Source of the DNA: Gorillibacterium sp.
GTDB taxonomy: Bacteria > Bacillota > Bacilli > Paenibacillales > NBRC-103111
Direction: 5' to 3'
Assembly (NCBI GenBank): GCA_023511325.1
Contig: JAIMBU010000161.1
Span: 1-6,529, forward strand
Length of the DNA: 6,529 nucleotides
Below the pieces are notes generated by a model. It was not told where the DNA came from. It saw only the letters and a list, made by a program, of their open reading frames with translations, and did not search any database. The translations under genes were made by a program, and so were the position numbers. Positions 6,238 through 6,529 of this stretch are shown one piece after another; the first letter of the stretch is position 1; every line of letters starts with the position of its first letter.

Positions 6238-6529
6238 TTGGTTGTTTTCTTGAATGCGTTGTCACCTCATCTTTCTGCCAATTTCCTTGTTATTCTCGAT
6301 AACGCAAAAATTCATCATGCAGAACAGGTTGAGGCATTTTTCTTGATTCCCTCAAAAAAGCTAAAGGCATTGAGGTTCTTTTCCTTCCGCCCTATTCTCC
6401 TTTCCTTAACCCCATTGAGTACGGGTTTGCCAAGATCAAGAAGGTGAAGAAGGCTTCCTTCACCAACCAAGTGGAATTACAAAGTGTGATCGAAGAAGCA
6501 ATCAACGACATTACCACCCAAGATATTGA
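6199..6529 (+). pseudogene. IS630-like transposase, 5'-truncated and frame-broken, runs off the window
   Basis: The first frame gives ...FLVILDNAKIHHAEQVEAFF, the second-aspartate motif of IS630/Tc1 DDE transposases (Asp codon at 6298-6300). From 6360 the -1 frame gives KAKGIEVLFLPPYSPFLNPIE, with the final catalytic Glu at 6417-6419, then a Lys-rich tail that is still open at the window end. With a -1 shift at 6354-6360 the two pieces join in order, with about 39 residues between Asp and Glu. The N-terminal helix-turn-helix and first catalytic Asp are missing; the only in-frame start candidate is a TTG at 6238 without a good ribosome binding site. An in-frame TAA lies at 6196. It is either a dead fragment or the 3' part of an element that normally uses frameshifting. 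Confidence 0.75.

Noticed and set aside
6238..6447. A complete 69-codon gene
   Set aside because: Its second half is out-of-frame translation of the IS630 C-terminal region; the true continuation is in the -1 frame from 6360.

Overview
The window is a glycine cleavage locus followed by a stretch of mobile-element debris. The organism is most likely a Gram-positive Bacillota of the Bacillales, and the style fits Paenibacillaceae. The evidence is the P protein split into two subunits (gcvPA and gcvPB), the order gcvT-gcvPA-gcvPB behind a tandem glycine riboswitch, strong AGGAGG-type ribosome binding sites and sigma-A-like promoters. The genus is an inference from gene order and style only.

Layout. 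1-302: no confident gene; it holds the intrinsic terminator of gcvH (minus strand, 211-251) and a few short open stretches I cannot identify. 303-698 (-): gcvH, with its own promoter at 786-813. 814-843: a 30-bp gap between two divergent -35 boxes. 844-872 (+): promoter of the gcvT operon. 897-1152: leader, tandem glycine aptamers and an intrinsic terminator that shares bases with P1 of aptamer 2, so this is probably a glycine-ON switch. 1204-5312: gcvT, gcvPA and gcvPB, spaced 15 nt and then overlapping by 4 nt (ATGA). 5346-5473: three tandem copies of a ~45-bp unit. 5567-5600: operon terminator. 5601-6529: no intact gene. This last part holds four 19-bp semi-palindromic motifs arranged as a 183-bp dyad, a decayed IS30-like transposase start with in-frame stops, and a 5'-truncated IS630-like transposase whose frame breaks exactly at an A-AAA-AAG heptamer and which runs off the window.

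How the genes work together. GcvPA and GcvPB form the PLP-dependent glycine decarboxylase, which loads an aminomethyl group on the lipoyl arm of GcvH. GcvT moves the one-carbon unit to tetrahydrofolate and releases ammonia. Dihydrolipoamide dehydrogenase, which reoxidises GcvH, is not in this window. The riboswitch lets free glycine turn on T/PA/PB, while gcvH is transcribed the other way with no riboswitch, which suits a lipoyl carrier needed independently of glycine.

The core locus is well understood. The parts most worth a second look are the symmetric 19-bp motif array (5715-5897), the tandem repeats after gcvPB, the possible programmed frameshift in the IS630-like fragment, the N-terminal extension of GcvPB and the altered core of riboswitch aptamer 2.
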